Source: Celoporthe dispersa
Lineage: Eukaryota > Ascomycota > Sordariomycetes > Diaporthales > Cryphonectriaceae
Assembly (NCBI GenBank): GCA_016584495.1
Contig: WAID01000003.1
Coordinates: 3,968,001 to 4,032,000 of the forward strand
Direction of reading: 5' to 3'
Length of the DNA: 64,000 nucleotides
Part shown: piece after piece, positions 24,120 through 34,882 of the stretch
Numbering within the stretch: position 1 is the first letter of the stretch
How the letters are laid out: every line of letters begins with the position of its first letter
Made by a program: the position numbers and the translations under genes
Notes under the pieces: model-generated
What the model saw: only the letters and a program-made list of their open reading frames with translations
What the model was told of the DNA's origin: nothing
Databases searched by the model: none

Positions 24120-26426
24120 ATGTCGCTAGACAAGAGTCTACCCATCTCGCTAGTCACACTGCCTTCAACAGATCAGAAGTATCGATTCTCCGGAAACAAA
24201 AAGCCTGTATCACTGGCACCCGAGACTGAACATCTGATCAATCACGCTCCCTCTCAACCATCACAGGGCCCCCAACAGGTCATCTCGTCAACGCTGAGCA
24301 GGATAGCTGAAGAGGAGAGCGCCCGTTCAACCGCATCCGAACAACTTGTCCGCTCCCGCATCAGCCTCCAGCATCCTCCACACGACCAAGCGCTGGGCAC
24401 TCCGCGCCCTTCGTTATCAGATCGACCTAAACTCCACATCCCATCCCCAGCCTCAGCGCCAACGACCATGATGACAGACGCCCGAGAAATGTTCAAGGAA
24501 TATGGGATTGACCGGCCTCCTGGATAGCTCTCAGACGATGCCAGTCTTGACCGTCCCAGCGACGGCCTCATGTCCAAGGGGGTTTCAGCCAAGAATCTTG
24601 CCGAGCTTGACGGCACGAACAGCACCATCGATACTGGCGTGCGACTTTGCCACGTCTGTCAGGCGACCATCGCAGCTGGCCGCACCTACTGCACATCATG
24701 CGGCCACCCTCTGTGCAAGACATGCATCTGCCCTATTCCAGAGGGAGCTGAGGAGGCGCACGGTGTCTTTGAGGCTTCTGGGGGTGCTCACCTGACAGTA
24801 CATGATGGGGAAACCCTCACGAGTTACAACAGGAGTGTGCCTCCTTCGCCGACCAAGGATGTCAGGAACCCGATAGAGGTCGTCGAGGCCCGGTCCAGCA
24901 GACAAGACACCACGAGACAGGAGAAGGAGCCCGAACAGTACGAGCTCGCGGGACATCCAGCTCCAACTACCATGTCCTTCCCTCGTCCTCTTCCCCCCAG
25001 CAGATTCACGGCATCCAGGAAAGACAGCCCCCACGTGACGCCTGGCCGCAACACAAAGACTCGTCCGCCCCCCTCTTCACAGCATGTGCACAAAAGCCAG
25101 ACATTGAGGACGGAGGCAGCACCGTCCGACTGTGTCTCACGCCGGACTGACAGCGACTGTCAAGATGGATCATCTGAGTATTGCAGCGATATGGCCTGCA
25201 GAGCCACCCATTCAGGATACCGGCCCTACCGGCACAGTCTCACCTGCACGAAGCGCCAGGTCACTCCTTGCGGCGGAGAGACGTCCACAGACACCCGCGA
25301 GCAGACGGAGTACTATTCTTCACCTGCGAGGGACTGCGCCCACGAGGGCGGGGAATCATATCGGCGTACCAGCTATCCTCAGTACCACGAAGACAGGGAG
25401 CCAGCTCGCCACGAAGAGCACCGTCATCACGACCATGCCCGGGCTCGCGATCTTCATACCAGGACATCAGCTCATCACGCCGATCGCCCCCACCACCACA
25501 GAGCTCGTCATAGCCATCGCGACAGACAGGCAGTGCACCACCACGATTCATACGAAGGAAAGCACCGAGAGCGTGGCCATAAGGAGCGACCTCATCACCA
25601 TGGCTTTCAAGAGCACAGCGTTTCTTCCGACCGCCGCGACCATCAGACTCCTGAGCATCAGAGAAGTGTCACACATGAGCGGTACCATCACCACCCTCAC
25701 AACCACTCTCCTAGACCTCAGGCACAGCCTCCAGCAAATTCTGTTGCTCAAGTCCAGACCCGAGAGGAACCCGTCCGCGCCCAGGACAGACTCCGCACAA
25801 TGCACACCCAGAGCACGCCGATGTTGCCAAAGCTGCCCATGCTATCGCCCACAGAAGAGCCAGCTGAGGACTTTCGCGAGGTGCGCCTAAAGCTTCGGCC
25901 GACCGGGTCCACGTCGAGACAGCCCAAGACCAAGACTGGAGGTACGGACCAAGCTGAGGAGGAGGACTTTCGCGACACAAAGGAGCGTCTAAGCCACTAC
26001 AGTCCGCCAGCCAAGGGGCCCGGCATCGGCATGTCATCGAAAGAGGCAGAGGAGAAGCCGGAGATGGTCGCAAGCTCGTGTACCCTTCCTGGGCACGAGG
26101 AGACGGAGCCGGTTGAGCAGGAACCGGTCAAGACCCAGAGCGTATGGTCAAAGCCAGTGTCTCCCAGGACTGAGTCGTCAGCAAAGGACAAGGGCAAATC
26201 GCGAGAGGAACCGCGCAGACGCTATGGGGAGCCTGTTGAGCAGCTAGCTGGGGACACGCCTCGCGAGGACCAGGAGGACTGGAAAAACAAGTATAATGAG
26301 CTCAAACAAAAGTTCGATGCCCAGAACCAGACAGACGACCTCGGGCTGGAGGGTCTGACAATTGTACTGCACATGAAGGGCCGGGACGATTTGGTAATCA
26401 ACACGGATTTGAGAAACCTCGAATAA
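24120..26426 (+). CDS. Zinc-ribbon and His-rich fungal protein, interrupted by an in-frame TAG
   Basis: One reading frame of 769 codons runs from ATG 24120 to the stop ending at 26426, with a single TAG at 24525-24527 (codon 136, context GGA TAG CTC). The frame stays protein-like on both sides (EYGIDRPPG, then LSDDASLDRPSDG), so I treat it as one gene. An internal ATG at 24570 would give a separate 618-residue product. Residues about 176-203 form a CxxC...CxxCGHxxCxxC zinc ribbon. Residues about 420-550 are very rich in His, Arg, Asp and Glu. A short coiled-coil-like stretch (WKNKYNELKQKFDAQNQ) precedes the end. From recall, related fungal proteins read GWLSDD at this point, so the stop may replace TGG. 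No intron I could build removes the stop in frame. Function unknown. Confidence 0.72.
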
Positions 26427-27218
26427 GATGGCCGGGGGAGGAGGAGCAAGTTCTGGAAGAGATTGGCCGTGGCCCACTTGCTTCTGCATCAGGGTGCGCA
26501 GGATGATTAAGAAGTAGACTACGGGGTCTCTGATGGCGGTCTGTTGGTGTTTGTCTTTTATTTCCTTCTTTTATTCTTTTCCCCTTGATAGAAGAGTACT
26601 AAGAGGTATTTCTACTGTCCTAATCATTATATGGCACGAGCCGGTTATTATCAAGAATCTGTTTCGTAATCAGACTTCTTCTTGTCTGTCCAGTATGCTA
26701 AATAATTCATGTTTCTGCATGAGGGCCATTAAGTAACGATGGGTGACTTTATTTTATACGCTTTTCTATAAGCCATATCGTGATTTTTCCTAGGTATACA
26801 TAGAATAGATCAAGAGTGAGAGCCTCTTGGGTGATAGTCGTATCAATATTCATGGTTGCGGTCTGCTGGGAAACTCATGAATATGCTGGAATCATCTCGA
26901 GTGTGCGTGCCCACTAAACAAGGAGCATCAGTGGGCGGCTTGCGTGGGCTACGAAACGGCCCGCTGCTTGGCGTACTGCCTGTTACTGTAGCACAAGCAC
27001 TACAAGAGCACGAAACAGCAGCTCGGAGCCTCGGGACGAGACGTTATCGATAAGTTGGTGTGCCTCGAGGACGTCACCCTCGCCACCACCAAAGCATCCT
27101 CCTTCTCACCATTCAGTGCGCAACTACACCTACACATTTGTTCATTTACCATCTTTTCAGGTTTTATCTGCTTGCTCCCCTGCGTTCTTACAGAGACTCG
27201 TATAGAAACGTTACAGCC
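26427..27218 (+). other. AT-richer spacer
   Basis: About 800 bases. The first part (about 26550-26830) is clearly AT-richer than its surroundings and looks like a 3' UTR plus terminator region. The second part is the promoter of the LysM gene. No gene seen. Confidence 0.6.
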
Positions 27219-28262
27219 ATGTCATCAGAAGCATGCTGCACCTGCGCGACCATCATCCGCGACATCATCCCAAAGAAGACCACCACGTCCTCTCCCCGTC
27301 GTCATCTCGAGACCAAGACGGAAAAGCAGTTCCCAGACCCAGAAGACAGGAGGTTGGAGTGTTGCTCGAGGATTATCTGTGCGAGATGTATAGATGTACG
27401 AGATATACACACCCATCCCTTTCTGCCTGGCTCTAGACTTGTCTCGAAAGAGAGCACGCGCGCGAGAGAGAGACAGAGACAGAGAGCATATCCTGTGTGT
27501 GCTGGAGGAGTGTCTTGAGAGACTGACCGAGAGCCCCACAAAAGAACAATAGCCGCTTCGCAACCTACTGCCCATACTGCCAACTCTCCTCCTCCCCCTC
27601 GAACCCCCTCCCGCACGGCCTGCGCGAGCCACCGTCCTACGACTTCGCGACGAGCAAGGACGCCACCACGACCACCAACAAGCCCTCCCAGGCCGACGCC
27701 GTACCTCCGCCGCCATACACATCCTCACCAAACAAATGGCCCTCCCAGTCCTCCCTCCTCAACGAGAAGTCGCACGAAGAAGACCATCAGGCCCCAGATA
27801 CCCTGCACTTCCTCCACCCCACCGACGACACCATCCCCTCCCTCTCCCTACGATATCATGTGCCCGCCCCGGTCCTCCGACGATACAACAAGCTCACCTC
27901 CGACTATCTGCTCTCCGCCCGGCGCACCATCTTGATCCCCGGATCGCACTACCCGTCCGGCGTCTCCCTCAGCCCCAGGCCAGTCGAGGGCGAGGGAGGA
28001 AGAGGCTCGCAAGGCCAAGGTGCGCCGGTGGATGGTGGCCTGCAAGTGCGCAGACTATGAGATAGCGGAGCTGTATCTCGAGCAGAGCGGGTATGACTTG
28101 AACCGAGCCGTGGAGAGGTATGTCGCAGACGAGGAGTGGGAGAGGGCGCACCCGCTTGAGGCCAAGGCTAAGGGCAAGACGAAGTCGAGAGGGAATGGCA
28201 GCGGGACTGGTGGGATCTGGGCCAGTCAGGCCGCTTTTTTGAGGAGGCTGGGTCCTTCTTGA
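27219..28262 (+). CDS. Intracellular LysM-domain protein with RING-like zinc knuckle; one frameshift
   Basis: Exons 27219-27395 and 27545-28262, with an intron from GTACGAG to AAAAG. Residues about 6-75 form a Cys cluster (CCTC, CCSRIICARC, then CPYC across the splice), like a treble-clef or RING-type zinc finger. A LysM-type segment, HFLHPTDDTIPSLSLRYHVP to RRTILIPG, covers about 145-185. A C-terminal helical region (CADYEIAELYLEQSGYDLNRAVERYV) looks UBA-like. There is no signal peptide, so this is the cytoplasmic LysM class, not a secreted chitin-binding effector. A single extra base in the GGG at 27994-27996 must be skipped to join VEGE to EEARKAKVRRWM. Corrected length is 297 aa. ATG 27219 is the first in-frame ATG before the Cys cluster. 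Confidence 0.82.
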
Positions 28263-28520
28263 TATGCCTCCTGAGAAGGAAACAGCGAGTGTATCAGACA
28301 TTCGGTCTAGATTGTTGATACATCCTACCGCCATGTTCAAATTCATTCCAACGAGCCAACCGCTCCAGCAGGTCGTCTCCCTCCGCATTTTCGCCCAACG
28401 CCAGCGCATAGCCCAACATGAAGCTCGTATGTACACATACACTATAGACTAGTACACCTGAAAATTTTAGATGTCACGAGTCCCAATCCTCCAACGCCAG
28501 TCTTGTCATTTTTGAGAAAT

Positions 28521-31500
28521 TTAGAACGCCGATCGTGTGCGAATGTCCTGTTGCGTCTTGTTAGCCAATACTCCGTTACTTTTATGTGACGGGTAAAGGG
28601 ATAATAGCTCACCGATAGCTTTCGCTCAATCTCACGAGCCGAACGGTCAAGTTCTCCTGCAATCATCTGCTTCTTGTCGGTTGGCAACAAGGCGAACCTC
28701 TCACAGAGATCACCATCAATCACGCCTTTGACCGGTGCGTAGTAACTCCGGTACATGAGGTGATCACGGCCAGCCAGGGGGAGGGTCTTCTTGCCGCATG
28801 TGCTGCTCGAGAGTCTGGAAGAAGTCGACATCTTCCCGGCTGACGAAGGGGATCAGCACACCGATGGTTCCCTGGATACCGCCCCATAGCAAGATCTCCT
28901 GCCCTCCGACCACCAGATTGGTCTTGCATATACTCGTAGGCAGGTCCTGCGTGTAGTAGTGCGCCATCAGGTCGACACGGTGCTGTTGCGCATGAAGATA
29001 TGGCCGCGCATGAGTGAGGTGGACTTCGGAACCAGGCTCGTCCGCTTCGAGACTGGCCTTTTCAGGACATCGAACGATCCAAACGTTGCCAAACTTATCG
29101 CTGCCGGCCAAGGACTCGTAGTCGACCATGCTTGTCGAAGTCACCCAGCGGGCGATAGTGTCAGAGACAAATGGGATAAGCTTATTGCTCTCGGGCTTAA
29201 ACACGACATAGATGATGCCCTGCTGTACGTCACCGACGACGATGCGGTTGTTTTGTGCTTGCAGTGAGACTATCAGGTTTGGCGCGACATCTGCCTGCGC
29301 CTTCCTTAACATCTGCCGCAGACCCAAATCATAAATGCGCAATGTCCTGCCGATGCCTGCGAGTAGTCGGCCTTGGTATGGCAAAAGCGCCATCGGTGGC
29401 TCCTCGATCTTGGTCTTGTGGATGAACTCCAGCTCTCTCCCGTTCTCCTGGAACCGGTAAACGTGGATGTAGCCTTCGCTAAAGTTCCGCGGGTTGAGGA
29501 CCATATCTTTGCCAGTGCCGACAATGAGGAAGCTCTCGCCGTCCTGACTGGCAAAGGCACGACGGCGGCGCTCACGGCTGCCTCGTTGTCCTCAAGTTCT
29601 ATGCTGGACACGATGCCCGCTTCGTCGGAGATCGGGTCCACCACATTGATGCACGACGCCCATCGTCCCTCCCTCGCGGATAGCCAAAATCTTCAGGCGG
29701 TAAGACCGTCGAGTCGCCATTAACAACTCCGGGATCCGCAAGAAGTTTTTGTCTCAGCTCTGGCGGCAGCGTGTTGTTGTCGGCTTCAATCGTGTAGAAG
29801 TAAGGCTGTTCAGGATGCTTGACCAATTTCTTGGGCGTGTAAGTAAGAGGAATTGACTTTTGTATCATGTTCTCGCTCAGTTTTTCCACCGAGAAAATCC
29901 TGTGATTCCTGTCAGCATCGTTCGGAAGGGCTCGGTTGGAAGGCATTTTTGATGAAACAAGTAATGACATCGTCAGAAGGAACAATTGGTATCACAAATT
30001 GATACTCAGGCCTCACAGCCATGAAGGCTTCGGTATCCCTTTTATCATCATCGAAAGGTAGTCGAATGAAGGCTAGAAATGGGGAAATAACTGACCTCAG
30101 ATAGTTGGCATGTATGCCCACCATACTCTCCACACATTGCTCACTGCTAAAGTTCCATCCCCATTCCAACTCGGCATAGTCGAGAGGAGTCATCATGAAA
30201 CTTCGGGTCAGGGGATCTGAGTATCCCAGCCATGACCTGGAGCTGAGGGCTAATACACAGGTCGAACCTCGGACAGAGACTTGGAACAGCTTGACTGGCT
30301 TCGGCCCCAGAAACTTCTGGCGCGTGTCCGTCAATTCGCCCGTGATCTCGTCCAGGACCGTCCTCAGGTAGACACCAGAGTGTAGACCAATGTGCAGGTA
30401 CAGCGTGGAGCCACCAGATGCTGAGTCTTCCATTGCCATGATGTTGAGTGATGATGGAGCCGCGGACAGCGCCTGCACGGATTTGTTTTCGAGAGTCGAG
30501 TCCGGATCCAGGCTCAGAACGCGAACGGTCCGATCATCGCATCCAACAGCTAGGAAGGAACTCCTCTGGCGGCCCTCTGGAACATCGCCCAGACTCAAAC
30601 ATGTCACCGTGCCGAACATCTCCTTCTTTTCGTCATACTCGGCGAGAGAGCCATCTTCGTCCATCTCAAAGTAGACAATCTCGCCAGAGCTGAGGGCAAT
30701 GGCGACCTGTCTTGCGTTTGTTGCCGCAGCGACGATCGATCGATGCTGAGGCGCACCCCATTCATTGACCCGGCCGTGGCGAATGTGTCGAATTCCCTTG
30801 GGGTGGACCTGTATCAGACCATCATCGCCAAGTTGTTGAACAGCGAGTGTTGTCACAGAGTCCAAAAATCCCGTGTCGCTGACTTGCTCCACCGTCTCGC
30901 CAATACTGAGAACGAGTGTGCTGTTCGTAGACGACAGAACAATGTATGCATCGTACTCATCGTCACTCCGGAGTTTCGTGGTCCAGACGGCAGATGGGTT
31001 TCCAGGTAATTCTGAGGCCACGATCTCGTTGACTTCCAACCCGTGCTTCAAGGTGCGGAACGTGCTGCGCGCCCCGTTGCCGCACACCGAATAAATCTGC
31101 GGCGCATCCTCGTCGGTAAGATTTGCGACTTGGCAGTCGGTTAAGGGGTTCATTGAGTCGATGCTCTCTACAAGCGCGAGGTTCTCGTTCGGTCTGGGAT
31201 GGAAGTACACCGGGTCATATGGTGCCTGTGGGTCTGTTGGGAAGTTGTCGCTGCTGAACTCGAGCTCCTCGTCGTCATCGCCCAGCTTCTCAAACTGGTA
31301 GAAGTGGTGGTTTCCAAACTCACTCGCGACGTAGAGGAACCCACTCTTGAGGATGCACAGACTAGACGCGACCGGAACCGTATCAAAGAACTTGATCTTG
31401 AGCCGCTCGACTTCACCGGTGGGGTTGCCATCCGCATCTTCTACCATGTCGATAGAGAGCTTGAACAAATCGCCGTCTTCGGTCTGAAGAAGGAAGAAGA

Positions 31501-32586
31501 AGAGCCCCGCGCTGTTCTTCAGCTTGTGCATGACACCTGCAACGATGCAACGCTTGCGCTGAGGGTCTTCGGTCGCACCTCTCCGTCGCGGTATGGGGAC
31601 TCGGAAGGCCTCTTGGTTCGAATGCCTGTAGGTGACGTTCTCCTCTCCGCACACAAGAACGCCAGAGGGTCCATCATTGCCGCCAGGGACCTGGAATAAC
31701 AGTATCGATGATGGATCGACAGGCTCCGACCACCTCCGCACCACGTGATTCAGTCCCAGATCGAGTTCGTAGTAGACGAGCTGTGTCTCTGCTTCCTTTG
31801 CGGCCTGACCGCTCGAGTCCTGGTCGGCCTCGGTATATTCCGTTTCCAAGGCTGCGAAGACCGGGTTCGCATAGCCCACGTCGAGGGCCACAAGAGAGAA
31901 GACCAGCACTCCAGGCTTGTGCGCCTCCAGAGGAGATGATATCGTGAGCTCGGCTTGCGAGTTCCGGTTGAGGACGTAGACGAGCTTGTTCTTCTCCACT
32001 GATGCTATCAGGCACGCTCTGCCCTTGGGATCGGCTGCTAGGAACTGGCCTGGAACGACTCGACGGATGCCGGATTTTCCAAAGGTCTCGAGGTGGATGC
32101 GCGAGAAGCGATTTTGCGCGGGAAGATACTCGACGATGGCGATTCTGCCCGAGTCGGTTGCTAGGATGATGTAGTCTACAGGTCATTGTCAGCGATCGTT
32201 TGATTAGACAATAGGATTCCTCCCGTACAAAGACAGACTCATGCCGATCATGTTGGCACTCAAGGAAGATCTGGCAGGCCGGCTTTGAATCACTAAGAGC
32301 CCACACAATAAGAATGGATTCGCAGGAGTGTTGGGAGCTTACCTTTGCTGCTGCCTGCGAGACGGAAGGCGGCGACGGACCTGATGATGCCAAACACGTC
32401 GTGCGAGAGGATCGTGATGACCTTTCCCTGACTGGGGTCCGGCTTCAGGAGCGAGAGACGCGTGCCGCAAGCCGTGATGATCTGCTGCTCCTTGGTTCCC
32501 GAGAACTGGCCGACGATGGCCTGCGTGACGGTGGACGGAGGCTGAATCGTCAGCGAGTACAGAAACATGTTGGACGTGGTCGCCAT
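28521..32586 (-). CDS. RSE1: Rse1/SF3B3 (SAP130) splicing factor; three frameshifts
   Basis: Subunit of the U2 snRNP SF3b complex that recognises the branch site. Exons: 32343-32586, 30096-32175, 28613-29899 and 28521-28547, with introns of 167, 196 and 65 nt. The start MATTSNMFLYSLTIQ, the MMS1_N beta-propeller region, the CPSF_A region (WVTSTSMVDYESLAGSDKFGN, MYRSYYAPVKGVIDGDLCERF) and the end DIRTRSAF are all family-typical. Three indels in exon 3 break the frame: one extra base in G5 at 28777-28781, one missing base at 29664-29676 (after FGYPR), and one missing base at the AAA at 29553-29555 (between AAVVPF and ASQDGES). Corrected length is 1212 aa, as expected. Because Rse1 is essential in yeast, the breaks more likely reflect sequence error than a pseudogene. 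Confidence 0.95.
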
Positions 32587-32956
32587 CTTGACTCCTTGGG
32601 CACAGTAGACCTGTGCAGTGCCCGCATGAGTCTTCTGATGATACCAGATTGATGGTGAGGGATTGTGTTGGCACAATTTTGACAACCTGGAGAGGTTGTT
32701 GTTGTTGTTGAGAGTTTGCCTGCAGCCTGCCGCAGAGCGAGCTTTGGCCGAAAAGAAGTTTGACTCGATACGATAGTAACCAAGCGTGTGGCTCGAGCTA
32801 TCCTGCCTGTGGCGCTAAAGTGTGGCTGAGAAAATCAGCCCGTTCACCTCACCCGATCGAGCCAGCCTGCAGCGACTGCCCAAACAGCAACACAAGGAGC
32901 TTCTTTTTCTCGACTTCAACTGCAGGGTATTGGGGGCTTGCCACTGTGATCCCATC
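32587..32956. promoter_or_regulatory. Bidirectional promoter between RSE1 and MSS51
   Basis: 370 bases separate the two divergent start codons. No obvious TATA box. It contains a GTTGTT repeat at 32698-32711. Shared regulation is inference from spacing only. Confidence 0.5.
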
Positions 32957-34605
32957 ATGGTCTTGCCAATCGACGCTGCGGCGCGCTCTGCGCTGAGCAC
33001 AATGTGTCGGCAATGCGCCAGGTCCAGAGCAAGGCAAATGTCACGACTGGCGCCGTCGATGTCGAGGACGATGCACTCAGGCGAGCCTGCAGGGGCAGCA
33101 AGCAAGACTCTGCGCATGCCGAGGTCGCATGATATCACACGATCCTCCTCGAGCCTCGCACAGGCAGCACATTCCTTCGGGCTCAGGAACAACGGAGCAA
33201 ACGACGAAACCTCTGGAAAGCGCATCCTCGCCCAAGACGATCTCTTCCATTCGTATACCAACTCTCCGATCCCCGAGATGCGCCAGCGAGCTGCCTTCAT
33301 GCGACAGCATGCCTACTGTCCCTGCCCAGATCACCGGCCGACGCGGCTCTCAGAGAGCGGCCAGCCGCTGCGCCAGTCCCCCGAGACCGCACAGCTACCT
33401 CCGGCGCACGTCGACTTCGAGTGTCCAGACTGTGGCGTGCCTGTATACTGCTCCAAGGAGCACTGGATGGCGGATTACGAAGCGCATCTGGAGGTCTGCG
33501 ACACGCTGAGGCAGATCAATGAGGATGATCATGACTTGCGCTCGGGCAGATTCTTCCCAGAGTTCGAGTATGCGGGGCCACAGCTGGAGGAGGCCATGGT
33601 GAACATGACCAACTGGGATACGTTCCTGTATACGAGGAGCTTTCAGGCCATCAATTCGGACAGGAGTATGAGGCAGGCGACGAGGATATTGACGTACCCT
33701 GTCACGGTGGGGAGTATCCTGCACGAGCTCAGTCCGTACAACCTGCGACAGGACAGCAGGTTGACACCCGAGGGACTCAAGAGCTTCAGTGGTATGTCTG
33801 CGTCGTCTTGTTTTGAATCTCGCCTGCTGAACCTGTATGGCTCATGTGTATAATACAGCTTTACGATACACCCTCCATCCGCCGAGATCAGGTGGTGGTA
33901 CTGGGGTCAAGAACCTCCGCCTCGAAGCACCGCCAGTCCGTCTATTCATCCTGGGTGCACGCGCGGAGTCCTCTCTGCCGCGTGATGCCTGGGTGCAGTT
34001 GGCACATCTCTTCCCTCGCTCCAGCTTCCACCTCATCTTCATCGGCCCCGAGGCAATGGCCAACCGGGACGACGAGTTTCCTCTCCCAGAGAGGACACCA
34101 GGAAAACCCATACGGCGCTATAGTCGAGCGTCCCTGGCACAGCATGAAGATCAGCACGATTGTGGATTACTACCATAATATCCACCGGACTGGCTACTTC
34201 TACCCATACGACCCCTACTTTGACTGTTTCGTCCTGTTCCACCCCGGTCTGGGCCACCCTGCCAGCTCGCATGAGTGGGCGGAGACGGTGCCGATGCTGC
34301 TGGAGACCAAAGCGCCCATCATCGTGACGGGCTACACGCAGTACGATATGGAGAGGGACATCGAGTGGGTCAGCAAGACGGCTGCTGGCGAGTTCGACCT
34401 CCTCATGAAGCCTGGCGAGAACATCTTCCGCAGCTTGAGGTGGGACCTGAACGATATGGACCCCCAGGATATCACTTGTGGTAACTGGGGCGCCTGGGCC
34501 TTCCGCGGCAAGAGGTCAGTCTTCCAAGATGTGAATCTGTCGAATGTGTGCATATTAATAATCCAACCCCACAGGTACGAGACAACAAGGAAGGACACCG
34601 AATAG
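32957..34605 (+). CDS. MSS51: Mss51 mitochondrial COX1 translation factor; one frameshift
   Basis: Mss51 activates translation of mitochondrial COX1 mRNA and couples it to complex IV assembly. Exons: 32957-33791, 33859-34514 and 34575-34605. The N-terminus is Arg/Ser-rich, fitting a mitochondrial presequence. DDLFHSYTNSPIPEMRQRAAF leads into the zinc-binding region (YCPCPDH near 120; FECPDCGVPVYCSKEHW near 154), a MYND-like finger. The body has NMTNWDTFLYTR, LTYPVTVGSILHELSPYNLR and FVLFHPGLGHPASSHEW, all family-typical. One extra A in AAAA at 34103-34106 must be skipped between PERTPG and NPYGAIVE. Corrected length is 506 aa. ATG 32957 is the first ATG in frame, though a start a little downstream is possible. 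Confidence 0.94.
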
Positions 34606-34882
34606 AGAGCCCTGCCAAAAGAGACCGAAGCCGACTGGTCTGCAGACAGTATTTCATAGTGTCTGTAGATATGACTAGCAAAGTCGGGAATGTCTGCCGG
34701 TGCTTGATGGGGGAGGTCCTGCGTGAATATGACATGTCGATGCTCCCAAGTAAGGTGACAGACAGCTCCTCCACGGCGTGCTGCCGGCCATTATCGCGGA
34801 TCCCGCCCGCGAACCCGAAGGGCCTTTACGAGCGGTGAACCCTTGGAAGCCTTGTCCCTGGAGGTCGAAGCTGGTGGCGGCT

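Noticed and set aside
24570..26426. Treating this as an independent gene starting at the internal ATG
   Set aside because: The upstream frame is in phase and protein-like right up to the TAG, so one interrupted gene is simpler; kept as an alternative.
27060..27218. Extending the LysM gene upstream to a GTG at 27060
   Set aside because: Not an ATG; the conserved Cys cluster begins right after ATG 27219.
29900..30095. Reading through the second RSE1 intron as coding
   Set aside because: It contains an in-frame TGA, and splicing restores HANYLRIFSVEKL, the conserved sequence.
32822..32956. Extending MSS51 upstream to a GTG codon at 32822
   Set aside because: There is no ATG in that extension; GTG starts are not usual in fungal nuclear genes.
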